Shown here: piece by piece, positions 39,625-48,058 of the stretch | Numbering within the stretch: position 1 is the stretch's first letter | Layout of the letters: each line of letters starts with the position of its first letter | Assembly (NCBI RefSeq): GCF_003350475.1 | Contig: NZ_QQAV01000006.1 | Span: 186,001-250,000 of the forward strand | From: Pseudacidovorax intermedius | Lineage (GTDB): Bacteria > Pseudomonadota > Gammaproteobacteria > Burkholderiales > Burkholderiaceae_C | Direction of reading: 5' to 3' | DNA length: 64,000 nucleotides | Translations under genes and position numbers: made by a program | The notes under the pieces: generated by a model | Database searches by the model: none | Told to the model about the DNA's origin: nothing | What the model saw: only the letters and a program-made list of their open reading frames with translations

Positions 39625-41838
39625 CTAGAACTTGATCTGCCCCGACAGTGCCACCGTGCGCGCGCTGCCCAGGTAGTTGGCATTGAGCCAGTAGCGCTTG
39701 TCCGCCACGTTGGCCACGTTCAGCCGCAGCGTCAGCGGCAGCCCGGCAGCGCGCAGGGCGTGGCGAAGTCCGAGGTCAAAGGTGGCGAAGCCCGGCAGGC
39801 GCTGCGTGTTGGCCGCATCCGCGTACTGCGGGCCGGTGTAGTAGGCCCCGCCCGTGAGCGTCAGGCCGGGAACGTCGTCGAGTTCATATTCGAGATAGAG
39901 CTTGGCGCTGCGCTCGGCCACGTTCATGGGCGTCTTGCCTTCCAGGGCGGGCGATTGACGGTTCTCCTTGACCTTCGCATCCAGCAGCGTCAGGCCGCCC
40001 ACCACGGTGAGGCCGCGCATCGGCTTGCCCGTGGCGGTGAACTCCAGGCCCTGGTGCACCTGCCGGCCGTCCTGCACATAGATCACCGGGCCGCTGCCGC
40101 TCACGTCGTAGTACTGCAGGCCCTTGTCGATCTTGAAGAGCGCCGCCGTCCACAGCACGTCGTGCGCATCGGCCTTCAGGCCCAGCTCGACCTGCTTGCT
40201 CTGCAGGGGCGCCATCACTTCGCCGGCATTGCTCACCAGGCGACCGTTGTAGGTAGCCGCGGCCACGCCGCCCTGTTCCAGGCTGCGCATGGTGCTGCCG
40301 TAGAGCGAGAGCCAGGGCACGGGCTTGTAGATGAGCGCGGCCGTCGGCGTGACGCGGCTGTCGTCGTAGCGGCTGGTGCTCGCGCCGGTGGCGCCGTAGC
40401 CCGTGTCCAGGATGCCCGCCTGGTTCACGCCGACGAGGGCGGACCATTGGTCGCCCAAGCGGATGTCGTCGCCCAGCAGCACATTGCGGCGCAGCGTGCG
40501 CTGGGCCAGGTACTTGCTGCCGGTGGGCACGAGGCCCGGGTCGGGCAGGTAGACGGGTTGGCCGAAGCTGACCGGCATGCTCGTGAGGGTGGTCCAGCCG
40601 CCCGCGGACGAGCGGTAGTTGGTGGCGGTGGTGCGGTCGGCCGACCAGCCGGCGGTCAGGGTGTGCTGCACCGGCCCGGTGGCGAAGAGCCAGTCCGCAT
40701 AGGCATAGGCGCCCTGGTTGAGGTAGTCGGGGTACTCCCAGGCGCTGGTCTGCATCAGGTAGCGGCCGTCGCCGCCGGCGATGAAGGTGTTGTTGGCCAC
40801 CACCAGGTCGGAGCGGCTGGTGCGGCGGGCTACGCCCGCGCGCAGCACCACCCTGTCGCCCAGCTGCCAGCGCAGGCGGCTGGCGACATGGTCCTGCGCG
40901 GTATCGGTCAGCGTGAAGGGCTGGCCGTAGAAGTTGCTGCGGGCGCGGTCGGCGGATGGATAGCCGGCGCCCGTGGCGGCGCTCCAGTAGGCCTCGCTGC
41001 CGCGCATGCGGTAGACGCTGCGCGAGGCGTCGAACTGCAGCTGCAGCCGGTCGCTCAGGTTCCAGTCGAGGGCGCCGCTGACCAGGCCGCGCCGGATCGA
41101 CTGGTGGTCGGTGGCGGTGTCGCCGTCCTGACCGACGACGTTGAGCCGGTAGGCCAGCTTGCCGCCGTCGTCGATGCGGCCGCCGAAGTCGCCATGCAGG
41201 TAGGCGTTGCTGCCCTCGGTCACGCCCGCCGTCACGCTGCGCAGGGGTTCGTAGGTTGGCCGCTTGAGCACGTAGTTGAGCGTGCCGCCCACATTGCCCG
41301 CGCCCCAGAGGAAGCCGGAGAGGCCGGTGAGCACCTCCAGCCGCTCCTTGTCCTCCATGTCGACGCTGACCATGTTGGTGTTGGGCATGCCGTCGATGCG
41401 CTTGGTGGCGCCCAGGCTGAAGCCGCGCACCGTCACGCCGGTGAAGAAGCGCGACTGCGGCGTGGTGAGTTGCGTCACGGGATTGATGCGCAGCACGTCG
41501 TCGGGCTTGGTGGCCTGCAGGTTTTCCATCAATGCCTGGGGCACCACATTGACGGAGTAGGGCGTGTCCAGCAGGGGCCGTGAATCCAGCGGGCCGATCT
41601 GCGCGGCGGTGCGGGCCCGGTAGCCGCTGGCGGCCGAGCCCTCCTGCTGCAGGTCGGGCACCCGGTCGTCCTCGACCTGCACGGCGGGCAGCTGAGGGCC
41701 GGACGGGGCCTCGGCTTGCGCCCAGGCCGCCAGGGGGCCGGCGAGCGCCAGGGCCAGGGGCCAGGTGGCACGAGGTCTGGAAGGGGGGATGGCGCGAGCG
41801 CGCCGCGTGGGCAGATGGCGAGGGGGCAGCGAGGGCAC
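39625..41838 (-). CDS. TonB-dependent siderophore-type receptor
   Basis: A 737-residue outer-membrane receptor. The signal segment WPLALALAGPLAAWAQA is followed by the plug domain (DTPYSVNVVPQALMENLQAT, VTVRGFSLGATKRIDGMP) and a 22-strand barrel ending in the typical F (ARTVALSGQIKF). It is related to FhuE/FpvA-type ferric siderophore receptors. The start is a GTG with GGAG seven bases ahead; no in-frame ATG precedes the mature part. Divergent from nifE inside the nif island; it may import iron or a molybdenum chelate. Confidence 0.92.
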   Translation of the reverse strand: MPSLPPRHLPTRRARAIPPSRPRATWPLALALAGPLAAWAQAEAPSGPQLPAVQVEDDRVPDLQQEGSAASGYRARTAAQIGPLDSRPLLDTPYSVNVVPQALMENLQATKPDDVLRINPVTQLTTPQSRFFTGVTVRGFSLGATKRIDGMPNTNMVSVDMEDKERLEVLTGLSGFLWGAGNVGGTLNYVLKRPTYEPLRSVTAGVTEGSNAYLHGDFGGRIDDGGKLAYRLNVVGQDGDTATDHQSIRRGLVSGALDWNLSDRLQLQFDASRSVYRMRGSEAYWSAATGAGYPSADRARSNFYGQPFTLTDTAQDHVASRLRWQLGDRVVLRAGVARRTSRSDLVVANNTFIAGGDGRYLMQTSAWEYPDYLNQGAYAYADWLFATGPVQHTLTAGWSADRTTATNYRSSAGGWTTLTSMPVSFGQPVYLPDPGLVPTGSKYLAQRTLRRNVLLGDDIRLGDQWSALVGVNQAGILDTGYGATGASTSRYDDSRVTPTAALIYKPVPWLSLYGSTMRSLEQGGVAAATYNGRLVSNAGEVMAPLQSKQVELGLKADAHDVLWTAALFKIDKGLQYYDVSGSGPVIYVQDGRQVHQGLEFTATGKPMRGLTVVGGLTLLDAKVKENRQSPALEGKTPMNVAERSAKLYLEYELDDVPGLTLTGGAYYTGPQYADAANTQRLPGFATFDLGLRHALRAAGLPLTLRLNVANVADKRYWLNANYLGSARTVALSGQIKF

Positions 41839-42056
41839 AGCCGGACTCCGGGAGTAAGGAGGTGCGCGGCTGGCAGCGGCTGGCTGGCGCGGGATGCGGC
41901 CCCGGACGGGGCGCGCGGACGGCGCGGATTATAGGAACGGGTCGCGGTGGCCCAGCCGGTTGGCGCGAATGTCGCGATTGCTTCAAAACTGCCACGGCCT
42001 GCGGCTGCGACCCGCCGCCAAGCCGCTTCTGCGTGGGGTTTCGCACGCATCGGCGC

Positions 42057-42071
42057 TGGCACCGAATCTGC
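42057..42071 (+). promoter_or_regulatory. Sigma-54 (-24/-12) promoter of nifENX
   Basis: TGGCACCGAATCTGC followed by A, a strong RpoN match; predicted start near 42083, 28 bases before nifE. The nearest activator candidate is degenerate, TGT-N10-TCA at 41970-41985. Confidence 0.87.
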
Positions 42072-42110
42072 AATGAAGGTGTCACCCCGCCCAGTGCAAG
42101 GAGCCTTCCG

Positions 42111-43673
42111 ATGTCCCCCTCGCTCAAAGCCAAGATCGCCCAGGTGTTCGACGAACCCGGTTGCGACAAGAACCAGGCCAAGGGCGCCAAGGAAAAGAAG
42201 AAAGGCTGCACCAAGCAGCTGTCGCCCGGTGCCGCCGCGGGCGGCTGCGCCTTCGACGGCGCCAAGATCGCGCTGCAGCCCATCGTGGACGTGGCGCATC
42301 TCGTGCACGGTCCCATCGCCTGCGAAGGCAACTCCTGGGACAACCGGCACAGCGCCAGCAGCGGCTCGCAGCTCTACCGCACCGGCTTCACCACCGACAT
42401 CAACGAGCTGGACGTGATCTACGGCGGCGAGAAGCGCCTGTTCAAGAGCGTGCGCGAGATCATCGAGAAATACGACCCGCCTGCCGTCTTCGTCTACCAG
42501 ACCTGCGTGACTGCTCTGATCGGCGACGACATCGAGGCCGTGTGCAAGCGCGCCAGCGAGAAGTTCGGCAAGCCGGTCATTCCGGTCAACTCGCCTGGCT
42601 TCGCCGGCCCCAAGAACCTGGGCAACAAGCTGGGCGGCGAATCGGTGCTCGACTACGTGATCGGCACGCGCGAGCCCGAGTACACGACGCCCTACGACAT
42701 CAACATCATCGGCGAGTACAACCTGGTGGGCGAGCTGTGGCAGACCAAGCCGCTGCTCGATGCGTTGGGCGTGCGCGTGCTCTCGTGCATCTCGGGCGAC
42801 GGCCGCTACAACGAGATCGCCAGCAGCCACCGCGCGAAGGTGAACATGATGGTGTGCTCCAAGTCGATGATCAACATCGCCACCCGCATGGAGCAGCGCT
42901 GGGGCATCCCGTACTTCGAAGGCTCGTTCTACGGCATCTCGGACATGAGCGAGACGCTGCGCAACATCGCGCGGCTGCTGGTGCGCCAGGGCGCGCCCGA
43001 GGACCTGATCGAGCGCACCGAGCGGCTGATCGAGGTCGAGGAAGCCCGCGCCTGGAAGCGCATCGCCGCCTACCGTGAGCGCCTGGCGGGCAAGCGGGCA
43101 CTGCTGATCACCGGCGGCGTGAAGTCGTGGTCGGTGGTGTCGGCCCTGCAGGAGGCGGGGATCGAGGTGGTGGGCACCAGCATCAAGAAGTCGACCAAGG
43201 AAGACAAGGAGAAGATCAAGGAGATCATGGGCGACGACGCCCACATGATCGACGACATGACGCCGCGGCAGATGTACACCATGCTGCGCGATGCCAAGGC
43301 CGACATCATGCTGTCGGGCGGTCGTTCGCAGTTCGTGGCGCTCAAGGCCCGCATGCCCTGGCTGGACATCAACCAGGAGCGCTACTACCCCTATGGCGGC
43401 TACGAGGGCATGGTGGAGCTGGTGCACCAAGTGGACCGCGCGCTGTCCAACCCCGTGTGGCAGCAGGTGCGCATTCCGGCGCCCTGGGGCGACGACGGCG
43501 AGAGCCTGGGCGCCGTGACCGCGGGCACGCCGGTGCCGGCGCCTGCGCCCATCCCGCCGCAGGCGCCGCAGCCCGCCGCCCTGGCCGACTGCACGCCTCT
43601 GCCGGGCCTGGCCTTCCTGGCCGACGTGGCGCGCAGCGCCATGGGCCTGACCCTCGACGAAATGCCCGCCTGA
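42111..43673 (+). CDS. nifE: NifE, FeMo-cofactor assembly scaffold
   Basis: A 520-residue NifD-like scaffold subunit on which the NifB product is matured to FeMo-cofactor. Conserved blocks: [68 protein letters not shown]. An alanine/proline-rich linker (about 468-490) precedes a C-terminal helix, longer than in typical NifE. AAGGAG precedes the ATG. It is followed by nifN after 11 bases. Confidence 0.98.
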   Translation: MSPSLKAKIAQVFDEPGCDKNQAKGAKEKKKGCTKQLSPGAAAGGCAFDGAKIALQPIVDVAHLVHGPIACEGNSWDNRHSASSGSQLYRTGFTTDINELDVIYGGEKRLFKSVREIIEKYDPPAVFVYQTCVTALIGDDIEAVCKRASEKFGKPVIPVNSPGFAGPKNLGNKLGGESVLDYVIGTREPEYTTPYDINIIGEYNLVGELWQTKPLLDALGVRVLSCISGDGRYNEIASSHRAKVNMMVCSKSMINIATRMEQRWGIPYFEGSFYGISDMSETLRNIARLLVRQGAPEDLIERTERLIEVEEARAWKRIAAYRERLAGKRALLITGGVKSWSVVSALQEAGIEVVGTSIKKSTKEDKEKIKEIMGDDAHMIDDMTPRQMYTMLRDAKADIMLSGGRSQFVALKARMPWLDINQERYYPYGGYEGMVELVHQVDRALSNPVWQQVRIPAPWGDDGESLGAVTAGTPVPAPAPIPPQAPQPAALADCTPLPGLAFLADVARSAMGLTLDEMPA

Positions 43674-43684
43674 GGAGCCGCGCC

Positions 43685-45112
43685 ATGGCAGAAGTCGTCG
43701 AGTCGAAGAAAGCCTGCGCGGTCAATCCGCTCAAGATGAGCCAGCCGCTGGGGGCGAGCTTCGCCTTCATGGGACTGGATGCCTGCATGCCCGTGATGCA
43801 CGGCTCGCAGGGCTGCACCTCCTTCGGGCTGGTGCTGCTGGTGCGGCACTTCAAGGAAGCCATCCCGCTGCAGACCACGGCGATGAACGAGGTGACCACC
43901 ATCCTCGGCGGCTACGAGAACATCGAGGCCGCGCTGATGAACATCCACCAGCGCGCGGCGCCGCGCATCATCGCCATCTGCTCCACCGGCCTGACCGAGA
44001 CCAAGGGCGACGACGTGGAGGGCTTCCTGGCCATCGTGCGCCAGCGCAAGCCCGAGTTGGCGGACACCGAGATCGTCTACGTCTCCACGCCCGACTACGT
44101 CGGCGCCTTCGAGGACGGCTACCGTCATGCCGTCACCGGTATCGTCCGGGCCATGGTCAAGCCGCTGCCGACGGTGGCCACGCAGATCACGCTGCTGCCG
44201 GGCAGCCATCTCTCGCCGGCGGACATCGACGAGCTGCGCGAAATCATCGAGGCCTTCGGCCTCACGGCCGTGGTGCTGCCCGACCTCTCTGGTTCGCTCG
44301 ACGGCCACATCGCGCCCGACTGGCGCGGCACCACGCTGGGCGGCACGACGGTGGAAGAGATCCGCGCCGCGGGCGCCTCGGCCTTCACGCTGGCGGTGGG
44401 CGAGCAGACGCGCGATGCCGCCAAGGCGCTGCAGGACATCGCCGGCACGCCCTTCGAGGTCTACGAGCGACTCACGGGTCTGGCCTGCAACGACCGCCTG
44501 ATGCAGCGGCTGTCGCAGATCAGCGGACGTCCCGTGCCGGCCAAGTACCGCCGCCAGCGCAGCCAGCTGCTGGACGCGATGCTCGACGGCCACTTCTATA
44601 CCGGCGGCACCAAGGTGGCGATCGGCGCCGAGCCCGACCTGCTGCTCGCCGTGGGCAGTCTGCTGCACGAGATGGGCGCCGAGCTGAAGGTGTGCGTCAG
44701 CACCACGGCCTCGCCCGCCCATGCGCTGCTGCCGGCCGCGAAGGTGGTGATCGGCGACCTGGAGGACATGGAGCGTGCCGCGGCCGAGGCCGGCTGCGAC
44801 CTGCTGGTCACGCATTCGCATGGCCGGCAGATGGCCGAGCGGCTGGGCAAGCCCTTCTTCCGGGTGGGCTTTCCGGTGTTCGACCGCATCGGCAACTCGC
44901 ACCGCCGCTATGTGGGCTACCGCGGCACGATGAACCTGATCTTCGAGATCGCCAACCTGATGATCGAGCAGATCCCGCACCACCACGAAGGCGACTGGCC
45001 GCTCACGCCTGAGGCGCTGCGCGCAGCGCAGCCCGTGCCGCAGGCAGAGGCCGGCTGCGGCACGGGCTGCGGCTGCGGCGACCACGCGGCCGTGGCGGCC
45101 GCCAGCGCCTGA
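43685..45112 (+). CDS. nifN: NifN, FeMo-cofactor assembly scaffold
   Basis: A 475-residue NifK-like scaffold forming a heterotetramer with NifE. It begins MAEVVESKKACAVNPLKMSQPLGASFAFMG; HGSQGCTSFGLVLLVRHFKE and CSTGLTETKGDDVEGF are family blocks. The last 25 residues contain an unusual GCGTGCGCGDHA cysteine/histidine cluster that could bind a metal. It is followed by nifX. Confidence 0.98.
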   Translation: MAEVVESKKACAVNPLKMSQPLGASFAFMGLDACMPVMHGSQGCTSFGLVLLVRHFKEAIPLQTTAMNEVTTILGGYENIEAALMNIHQRAAPRIIAICSTGLTETKGDDVEGFLAIVRQRKPELADTEIVYVSTPDYVGAFEDGYRHAVTGIVRAMVKPLPTVATQITLLPGSHLSPADIDELREIIEAFGLTAVVLPDLSGSLDGHIAPDWRGTTLGGTTVEEIRAAGASAFTLAVGEQTRDAAKALQDIAGTPFEVYERLTGLACNDRLMQRLSQISGRPVPAKYRRQRSQLLDAMLDGHFYTGGTKVAIGAEPDLLLAVGSLLHEMGAELKVCVSTTASPAHALLPAAKVVIGDLEDMERAAAEAGCDLLVTHSHGRQMAERLGKPFFRVGFPVFDRIGNSHRRYVGYRGTMNLIFEIANLMIEQIPHHHEGDWPLTPEALRAAQPVPQAEAGCGTGCGCGDHAAVAAASA

Positions 45113-45142
45113 GCGACCTCTTTTCCACGGCACGGAGTTCCC

Positions 45143-45565
45143 ATGAAGATCGCATTCGCCACCCAGGACAAGGTCCATGTCGACGCCCACTTCGGCTGGG
45201 CCAAGGCCATCGTCGTGTACGAGGTCACGCCCCAGGGCCACCGCTTCGTCGAAAGCTTCGACTTCGGCGGCAAGCTGGAGGAAGACGGCGACGAGGACAA
45301 GCTCGCCCCCAAGCTGGACGCCATCCGCGACTGCGCCATCCTGTATGTGGCGGCGATCGGCGGCTCGGGCGCGGCGCGGGTGGTGGCGCTGAAGATCCAT
45401 CCGATCAAGGTGCCGCAGCCCGAACCCATCGCGCAGATCCTGGACAAGCTGCAGGACGTGCTCAAGGGCACGCCCCCACCCTGGCTGCGCAAGGCGCTGG
45501 CCAAGGACGGCGGTGGCCGTGCCTTCGATTTCGAGGACGAAGAGGAAGCCCACTCCCATGGCTGA
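45143..45565 (+). CDS. nifX: NifX, FeMo-cofactor precursor carrier
   Basis: A 140-residue NifX starting [20 protein letters not shown], with the C-terminal region ([20 protein letters not shown]) ending in HSHG. It binds NifB-co/VK-cluster and passes it to NifEN. It overlaps the following DUF269 gene by eight bases, the usual nifX arrangement. Confidence 0.96.
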   Translation: MKIAFATQDKVHVDAHFGWAKAIVVYEVTPQGHRFVESFDFGGKLEEDGDEDKLAPKLDAIRDCAILYVAAIGGSGAARVVALKIHPIKVPQPEPIAQILDKLQDVLKGTPPPWLRKALAKDGGGRAFDFEDEEEAHSHG

Positions 45566-46052
45566 AGAAGCAACCCTGGCCGCCGCCCCGGCGGCCGACG
45601 ACGACGCGGCGCACCTGGCGTCGCCCTTCGTGCAGCAGCTCATCAAGCAACTGCGCGCCCAGGACACCCACGGCACCTGGGAGGGCAAGAGCGATCTGCA
45701 ACTGCTCAAGCCCTACATCCTCACGCCCGAGGAGCGGCGTGCCATTCCGATCATGGGCGACCCCGACCCCGAGACGCTGTGGCACCTGGAGCTGTTCTAC
45801 AACGCCATCGCGGTGGCCATCGAGCGCGAGACGAAGCAGATGGTTTCGCCCATGATGAAGATGAGCCACGAGGGCTTCGGCCGCATGGTGCTCATCGCCG
45901 GGCGGCTGGTGGTGGTCAACAAGCAGCTGCGCGACGTGCACCGCTTCGGCTTTCCGTCGCTGGCCAAGCTGTCGGAAGCCGGCGGCAAGTTCCTGGACGA
46001 GGCGGTGCAGATGATCCGCACCTACCCGGACGTCGCCAACTATGGAGCATGA
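45558..46052 (+). CDS. NifX-associated protein, DUF269 family
   Basis: A 164-residue protein of the DUF269 family that regularly follows nifX. Core: [62 protein letters not shown]. The function is undefined but tightly linked to FeMo-cofactor genes. ATG 45558 is chosen since the frame before it overlaps nifX. Confidence 0.95.
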   Translation: MAEEATLAAAPAADDDAAHLASPFVQQLIKQLRAQDTHGTWEGKSDLQLLKPYILTPEERRAIPIMGDPDPETLWHLELFYNAIAVAIERETKQMVSPMMKMSHEGFGRMVLIAGRLVVVNKQLRDVHRFGFPSLAKLSEAGGKFLDEAVQMIRTYPDVANYGA

Positions 46053-46077
46053 AATAGACCCACCCCCGTTTCTTGCT

Positions 46078-46151
46078 CACTTCGTGTAGCCGAATCCCCC
46101 CTCAAGGGGGCGCGCCCGGTGGCCCTGCAAAGCCGGTTCCACGGGCGCCCG
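46078..46151 (-). repeat. Dispersed intergenic repeat, partial copy
   Basis: A partial, diverged copy: CCCCCCTCAAGGGGG hairpin, GCCCTGCAAAGCCGGTTCC and GGGCGCCC. Located in the 153-base gap between the DUF269 and DUF683 genes. Confidence 0.75.
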
Positions 46152-46171
46152 AGCACAGCGTTGGCTGTGCT
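46152..46171 (+). other. Perfect 8-base hairpin ahead of the DUF683 gene
   Basis: AGCACAGC-GTTG-GCTGTGCT forms a perfect stem with a 4-base loop, 34 bases before the next start codon. It may be an attenuator or RNA-processing site within the nifE-nifQ operon. Confidence 0.65.
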
Positions 46172-46205
46172 TGACGTTTGCCACCGAGTACCCAGGAGCC
46201 GCCGA

Positions 46206-46406
46206 ATGTCTGAAACAGCAGAAGAACTGAAAGCCCGCCTCAAGAAGCTCAACGCCCAGGCCGTGCAGGCCAAGATGGACCTGCATGACCTCTCGGAAGA
46301 GCTGCCCACCAACTGGGAGCGCATCCTGGAGGTGGCCCAGCGCTGCCACGAGGCCCATGCCGCGCTGATGGCGGCCCGGAAGGCCTCTGCCGCCGCAGCG
46401 GCCTGA
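46206..46406 (+). CDS. CCE_0567-family (DUF683) nif-linked metalloprotein
   Basis: A 66-residue helical-hairpin protein ([20 protein letters not shown], then [20 protein letters not shown]) of the DUF683/CCE_0567 family, which sits beside nifX-DUF269 in many diazotrophs and was described as metal-binding in cyanobacteria. Starts [12 protein letters not shown]; end alanine-rich. Confidence 0.93.
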   Translation: MSETAEELKARLKKLNAQAVQAKMDLHDLSEELPTNWERILEVAQRCHEAHAALMAARKASAAAAA

Positions 46407-46437
46407 AGACGCACGCCCCGCCAGCCCCGAGCCAGCC

Positions 46438-46743
46438 ATGACCACTTTCAACGTCACCCTGCCCAGCGGCGCCACCTGGACGCCCACCTTCGTCGCCGAA
46501 CTGGACGAAGGCAAGTGCATCGGCTGCGGCCGCTGCTTCAAGGTCTGCCCGCGCGGCGTGCTCGAGCTCGTCGGCCTGGACGACGAGGGCGAGCACATCG
46601 CCCTCTCCGGCGACGACGACGAGGACGACGAGTACGAGCGCAAGGTGATGACCATCGCCCACCAGGAGCTGTGCATCGGCTGCACGGCCTGCGCCAAGAT
46701 CTGCCCCAAGAAGTGCTACACGCACGCCGCGGCGCAGGTGTGA
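46438..46743 (+). CDS. fdxB: FdxB-type nif ferredoxin III, 2[4Fe-4S]
   Basis: A 101-residue ferredoxin III with [15 protein letters not shown] and [15 protein letters not shown] motifs separated by an acidic loop ([11 protein letters not shown]). Nif-specific family, thought to give electrons for cofactor synthesis or nitrogenase. It lies 31 bases after the DUF683 gene and 13 before nifQ. Confidence 0.96.
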   Translation: MTTFNVTLPSGATWTPTFVAELDEGKCIGCGRCFKVCPRGVLELVGLDDEGEHIALSGDDDEDDEYERKVMTIAHQELCIGCTACAKICPKKCYTHAAAQV

Positions 46744-46756
46744 GGGCCGCCCGGCA

Positions 46757-47359
46757 ATGAATGCCCAGGCCCTGCATCCCCGCGCCCTGCTGCTGGCATG
46801 TGCCCCGCAGCGGGACGATCCGGCCAGCCTGGCGCTGGCCGGCGTCATCGGCGCGGCCTTCGCCGACCACGGCACGCAGTGGCTGCCCCTCACGGGTCTG
46901 GCGGCCGCGCCCACGCGCGCGCTGATGGAGCGCCGCTTTCCCGGCGCCGACGAGGCGTTGGGCCTGGACTGGCTGGCGCTCGACGGCGCCGAGCGCGCCG
47001 AGCCGCGGCAGGACGAGGTGGACGACATCGTGGCGCTGCTGCTCGACCACCTGTCGCCGACAGCGGGCCCGGCCGGGGACGGACGGGCCGTCGCCCATGC
47101 GCTGGCCTGTGCCAGCCTGGGCGACAACCACCTGTGGCAGGACCTGTTCCTGCCCTCGCGTCGCGAACTCTCGGCGCTGATCGGCGGCTGGTTCCCCGCG
47201 CTCGCGGCCCGCAACACGGGCGACATGAAGTGGAAGAAGTTCTTCTACAAGCAGTTGTGCGAGCGTGAAGAGATCTTCGTCTGCAAGTCGCCCAGCTGCG
47301 GGGTCTGCAGCGACCATGGCCTGTGCTTCGGGCCGGAGGACGGCCGGGCGCGGATCTGA
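46757..47359 (+). CDS. nifQ: NifQ, molybdenum donor for FeMo-cofactor
   Basis: A 200-residue NifQ with the signature C-x4-C-x2-C-x5-C near the C-terminus (CKSPSCGVCSDHGLC) and the MKWKKFFYKQLCE block before it. It holds a Mo-Fe-S cluster and gives molybdenum to NifEN/NifH. Last gene of the nifE operon, immediately ahead of the molybdate-related genes. Confidence 0.96.
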   Translation: MNAQALHPRALLLACAPQRDDPASLALAGVIGAAFADHGTQWLPLTGLAAAPTRALMERRFPGADEALGLDWLALDGAERAEPRQDEVDDIVALLLDHLSPTAGPAGDGRAVAHALACASLGDNHLWQDLFLPSRRELSALIGGWFPALAARNTGDMKWKKFFYKQLCEREEIFVCKSPSCGVCSDHGLCFGPEDGRARI

Positions 47360-47365
47360 CGCGCC

Positions 47366-47380
47366 GGGCACGCGGCTTGC
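47366..47380 (+). promoter_or_regulatory. Sigma-54 (-24/-12) promoter after nifQ
   Basis: GGGCACGCGGCTTGC followed by A matches the RpoN consensus at all positions except the first T. Predicted start near 47392, directly ahead of a ModE-like palindrome (47397-47417) and 61 bases before the globin-like gene. Confidence 0.75.
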
Positions 47381-47396
47381 ACAAGGACGGCTAACG

Positions 47397-47417
47397 CGAT
47401 GTAGTTCGCTACATAAC
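47397..47417. promoter_or_regulatory. ModE-like operator
   Basis: CGATGTAG-TTCG-CTACATAAC has a perfect 6-base inverted repeat (ATGTAG/CTACAT) with a 4-base spacer, resembling ModE operators in layout. It covers about +6 to +26 of the predicted sigma-54 transcript, a repressing position. Confidence 0.7.
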
Positions 47418-47452
47418 AAGTCGCCTGTCCTGACAAAACCGACGAAGCCGCC

Positions 47453-48058
47453 ATGTCCGCCTTCCAATCCGCCCCACCCGTGTCCCGCGGCGCCCGCTGG
47501 GTGCCCTGCGACCGGGCCTGTTATCTCACGCTCCACTGGCCGGCCGGCGATTCGCCGGGGGCCGGGTCGGCCCTTGCCGAGGCACCGTGCCTGCCGTTGC
47601 TGCCCCAGCCCGCGCACCGGCTGCTGGCCCAGTGCAGCGAGGAGGGCCTGCGCCGGCTGGTGCATCTGCACATGCAGCGGCTGTGTCGCACGCCGCTCTT
47701 CGCCCGCGCGGGCCGGTGCGCCGGCTGCGTGGAGCAGCGCGTGGCCGACTTCGTGGTCGAGTCCTGCGGCGGGCCGCTCTTCTACAGCGGCCGGCACGCG
47801 CGGCTGCGCGCCGGCTCGGGCCTGCCGCTGCTGCTGGACGAGGAGGGCCGCGAGCTGTGGCTGGTGCAGCTCTGGCATGCCTTCGACGATGCCGGCTGGA
47901 CGCCCGGGCTGCGGGCCGACTTCTGGCGCTGGGCCGAGCCCCTGTCGGTGCACCTGATGGCACCGCGCAGCCGCCATGCGGGCCTGACGCGCTATCCCTA
48001 CGACACCGTGCGCAGCTGGTTCCTGGAGGCGGCGCCCGCCGCGGGAGGCGGGCGATGA
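47453..48058 (+). CDS. Possible divergent globin-like protein
   Basis: A 201-residue protein. The middle reads EEGLRRLVHLHMQRLCRTPL, then RVADFVVESCGGPLFYSGRH and ADFWRWAEPLSVHLM, a spacing that recalls truncated globins, with several cysteines (RCAGC, VESCGG). Similarity is weak, so globin is a suggestion. It is under a sigma-54 promoter with a ModE-like box and translationally coupled (ATGA) to the LLM gene. Confidence 0.6.
   Translation: MSAFQSAPPVSRGARWVPCDRACYLTLHWPAGDSPGAGSALAEAPCLPLLPQPAHRLLAQCSEEGLRRLVHLHMQRLCRTPLFARAGRCAGCVEQRVADFVVESCGGPLFYSGRHARLRAGSGLPLLLDEEGRELWLVQLWHAFDDAGWTPGLRADFWRWAEPLSVHLMAPRSRHAGLTRYPYDTVRSWFLEAAPAAGGGR

Noticed and set aside
41970-41985. TGT-N10-TCA as NifA site for nifE
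   Set aside because: Imperfect half-site; cannot be separated from chance.
41980-41994. Minus-strand TGGCAGTTTTGAAGC as a sigma-54 promoter for the TonB receptor
   Set aside because: GG-N10-GC spacing fits, but the -12 part is AAGC rather than TTGC and it lies over 140 bases from the start. Kept as too weak.
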